Assembly (NCBI GenBank): GCA_013140955.1
Contig: JABFRY010000061.1
Location: 1-6,099, forward strand
Origin: Acidobacteriota bacterium
Lineage (GTDB): Bacteria > Acidobacteriota > Vicinamibacteria > Vicinamibacterales > UBA2999
Direction of reading: 5' to 3'
DNA length: 6,099 nt
Shown: positions 5,237 to 6,099 of the stretch, piece after piece
How the letters are laid out: the number at the start of each line of letters is the position of its first letter
Numbering within the stretch: position 1 is the stretch's first letter
The notes under the pieces: model-generated
Databases searched by the model: none
Told to the model about the DNA's origin: nothing
The model's input: the letters and a program-made list of their open reading frames with translations, nothing else
Translations under genes and position numbers: made by a program

Positions 5237-6099
5237 TCATACCCCGCGTTCGAGCGCGTCGAGAAACGCCGAGGCCACGGCCGCCGGGTCGGCGCCGTCG
5301 ACGTCGACGGCGCGGTTCATCCGCTGCATGTCGCCTTCGGAGATGCGCCCGCCCAGGCGGGCCAGGGCGGCGCCCACCTGTGGATACCGCAGCAGGGTGG
5401 GCGCGTGCATGACGGGCACGGCATCGTAGGGCGGAAAGTAGCGCCGATCGTCTTCCAGCGCCACCAGGTCGAGGGCGGCAATGAGGCCAGCGGTCGCGTC
5501 GCCCGCGATGACATCCACCTCTCCGGCCGACAGGGCGCGGTACACCAGCGCCAGGTCCATGGCCGCCGGGGGGGCGGCGAAGCGGAGGCCGTAGGTGGCG
5601 GCCAGGCCCGCGTAGCCGTCCTGCCGCTCGAGGAACTCGAAGCCGAACGCGGCCCGCCACGCGGGCGCCTGTCGGGCGAGGTCGGTGAGCGTCCGCAGGT
5701 CGAGAGCCCGGGCATCCCGCTGGCGCACGAGGATGGCGAACGTGTTGTTGAAGCCGAACGGCTCGAGCATCGTGCGCCCCGAGTCCGCGTACAGCTGGCG
5801 CACCTGTGACAGCGCGGTCTCCCGCGAGCGGACGGCCGGCCGGTCGAACAGTGCGGTGAGGGCCGTGCCGCTGTACTCGACGTACACGTCGATATCCCCT
5901 GCCTGCAGCGCCTGGTCACAGATGAACGTCCCGCCAAGATTCAGGCGTCGCTCGACCGTCAGGTCCGTGTAGCGCTCGATGGCCTGGGCCGTCAACTCCC
6001 CGAGAATGACCTGCTCCGTGAAGTTCTTGGAGCCGACGACGATGCGGGCCCCGCCCGGGAGGCCGGCCAGGCCGACGGCCCCGAGCACCAGCAGGACCG
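5237..6099 (-). CDS. Quaternary-amine (glycine betaine/choline-like) ABC transporter substrate-binding protein, 5' end outside window
   Basis: The visible part is 286 residues (numbering here starts at the window edge). A hydrophobic stretch VLLVLGAVGLAGL (1-13) precedes the binding domain, which opens RIVVGSKNFTEQVILGEL (18-35), the hallmark of OsmF/OpuBC/OpuCC-type proteins. Further family blocks are VYVEYSGTALT (71-81), LEPFGFNNTFAI (111-122), VDVIAGDATAG (194-204) and LEDDRRYFPPYDAVPV (214-229). Such proteins capture betaine, choline or related osmolytes in the periplasm for an ABC importer. There is no lipobox cysteine in the visible part. The frame stays open to the window edge, so the start is upstream of 6099; a GTG at 6088 is possible but would split the hydrophobic segment. 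That segment is either a signal peptide or the last membrane helix of a permease fused to the binding domain, an arrangement known in this transporter class. The substrate cannot be fixed from sequence. Confidence 0.9.
   Translation of the reverse strand, partial: VLLVLGAVGLAGLPGGARIVVGSKNFTEQVILGELTAQAIERYTDLTVERRLNLGGTFICDQALQAGDIDVYVEYSGTALTALFDRPAVRSRETALSQVRQLYADSGRTMLEPFGFNNTFAILVRQRDARALDLRTLTDLARQAPAWRAAFGFEFLERQDGYAGLAATYGLRFAAPPAAMDLALVYRALSAGEVDVIAGDATAGLIAALDLVALEDDRRYFPPYDAVPVMHAPTLLRYPQVGAALARLGGRISEGDMQRMNRAVDVDGADPAAVASAFLDALERGV

Noticed and set aside
5568..5574. A run of seven G bases inside the binding-protein gene, a possible slippage or sequencing-error site.
   Set aside because: The reading frame and family motifs are intact on both sides, so there is no sign of a frameshift.
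2507..5809. A 1100-codon open frame on the plus strand, longer than any real gene in the window, antisense to acnA and to most of the binding-protein gene.
   Set aside because: It runs through two well-identified genes and the gap between them. Its product is rich in His, Arg, Gly, Val and Asp with no recognisable domain, as expected when GC-rich codons are read antisense. High GC removes stop codons from such frames.

Overview
The window is GC-rich bacterial chromosome. Every gene I can support lies on the minus strand, so transcription runs from high to low coordinates. The layout, in order of transcription, is: the C-terminal part of an OsmF/OpuC-type quaternary-amine (betaine/choline-like) binding protein (5237-6099, cut by the window edge); aconitase acnA (2456-5155); epoxyqueuosine reductase queG (1365-2423); a YqgE/AlgH-family (UPF0301) protein (805-1365); a small exported DUF6152-type protein (239-640); a strong intrinsic terminator (141-180); and the first 33 codons of a prolipoprotein diacylglyceryl transferase, lgt (1-100). 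Coding density is high and no gap between genes exceeds 300 bases.

The lineage cannot be proved from the sequence. High GC, Gram-negative-type exported proteins and a DUF6152 protein (a family I associate with Acidobacteriota and some Proteobacteria) would fit an acidobacterium such as the Vicinamibacteria. This is an inference of modest confidence. I see no transposase, integrase, tRNA, CRISPR array, phage gene or attachment site, and nothing suggesting recent transfer.

The genes probably form at least two transcription units. acnA, queG and yqgE sit close together (32 bp between acnA and queG; queG and yqgE overlap by one base in TGATG), which suggests one operon. It joins a TCA-cycle [4Fe-4S] enzyme, a tRNA-modification enzyme with two [4Fe-4S] clusters and a protein of unknown molecular function. 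The binding-protein gene ends 81 bp before acnA and may or may not be cotranscribed. The DUF6152-type gene looks like a self-contained unit, with a plausible promoter and upstream A/T-rich element, a consensus Shine-Dalgarno site, and a terminator with a perfect 12-bp stem and a cUCCGg tetraloop. lgt then starts 41 bp after the terminator tract.

I did not find a new multi-gene system. The observations most worth following are: the predicted mature N-terminus of the DUF6152-type protein begins His-His, next to a conserved-looking NPH motif (possible metal site); the acnA-queG-yqgE grouping; unusual residues in the ligand pocket of the binding protein; and an inverted repeat over the predicted start of the DUF6152 transcript.
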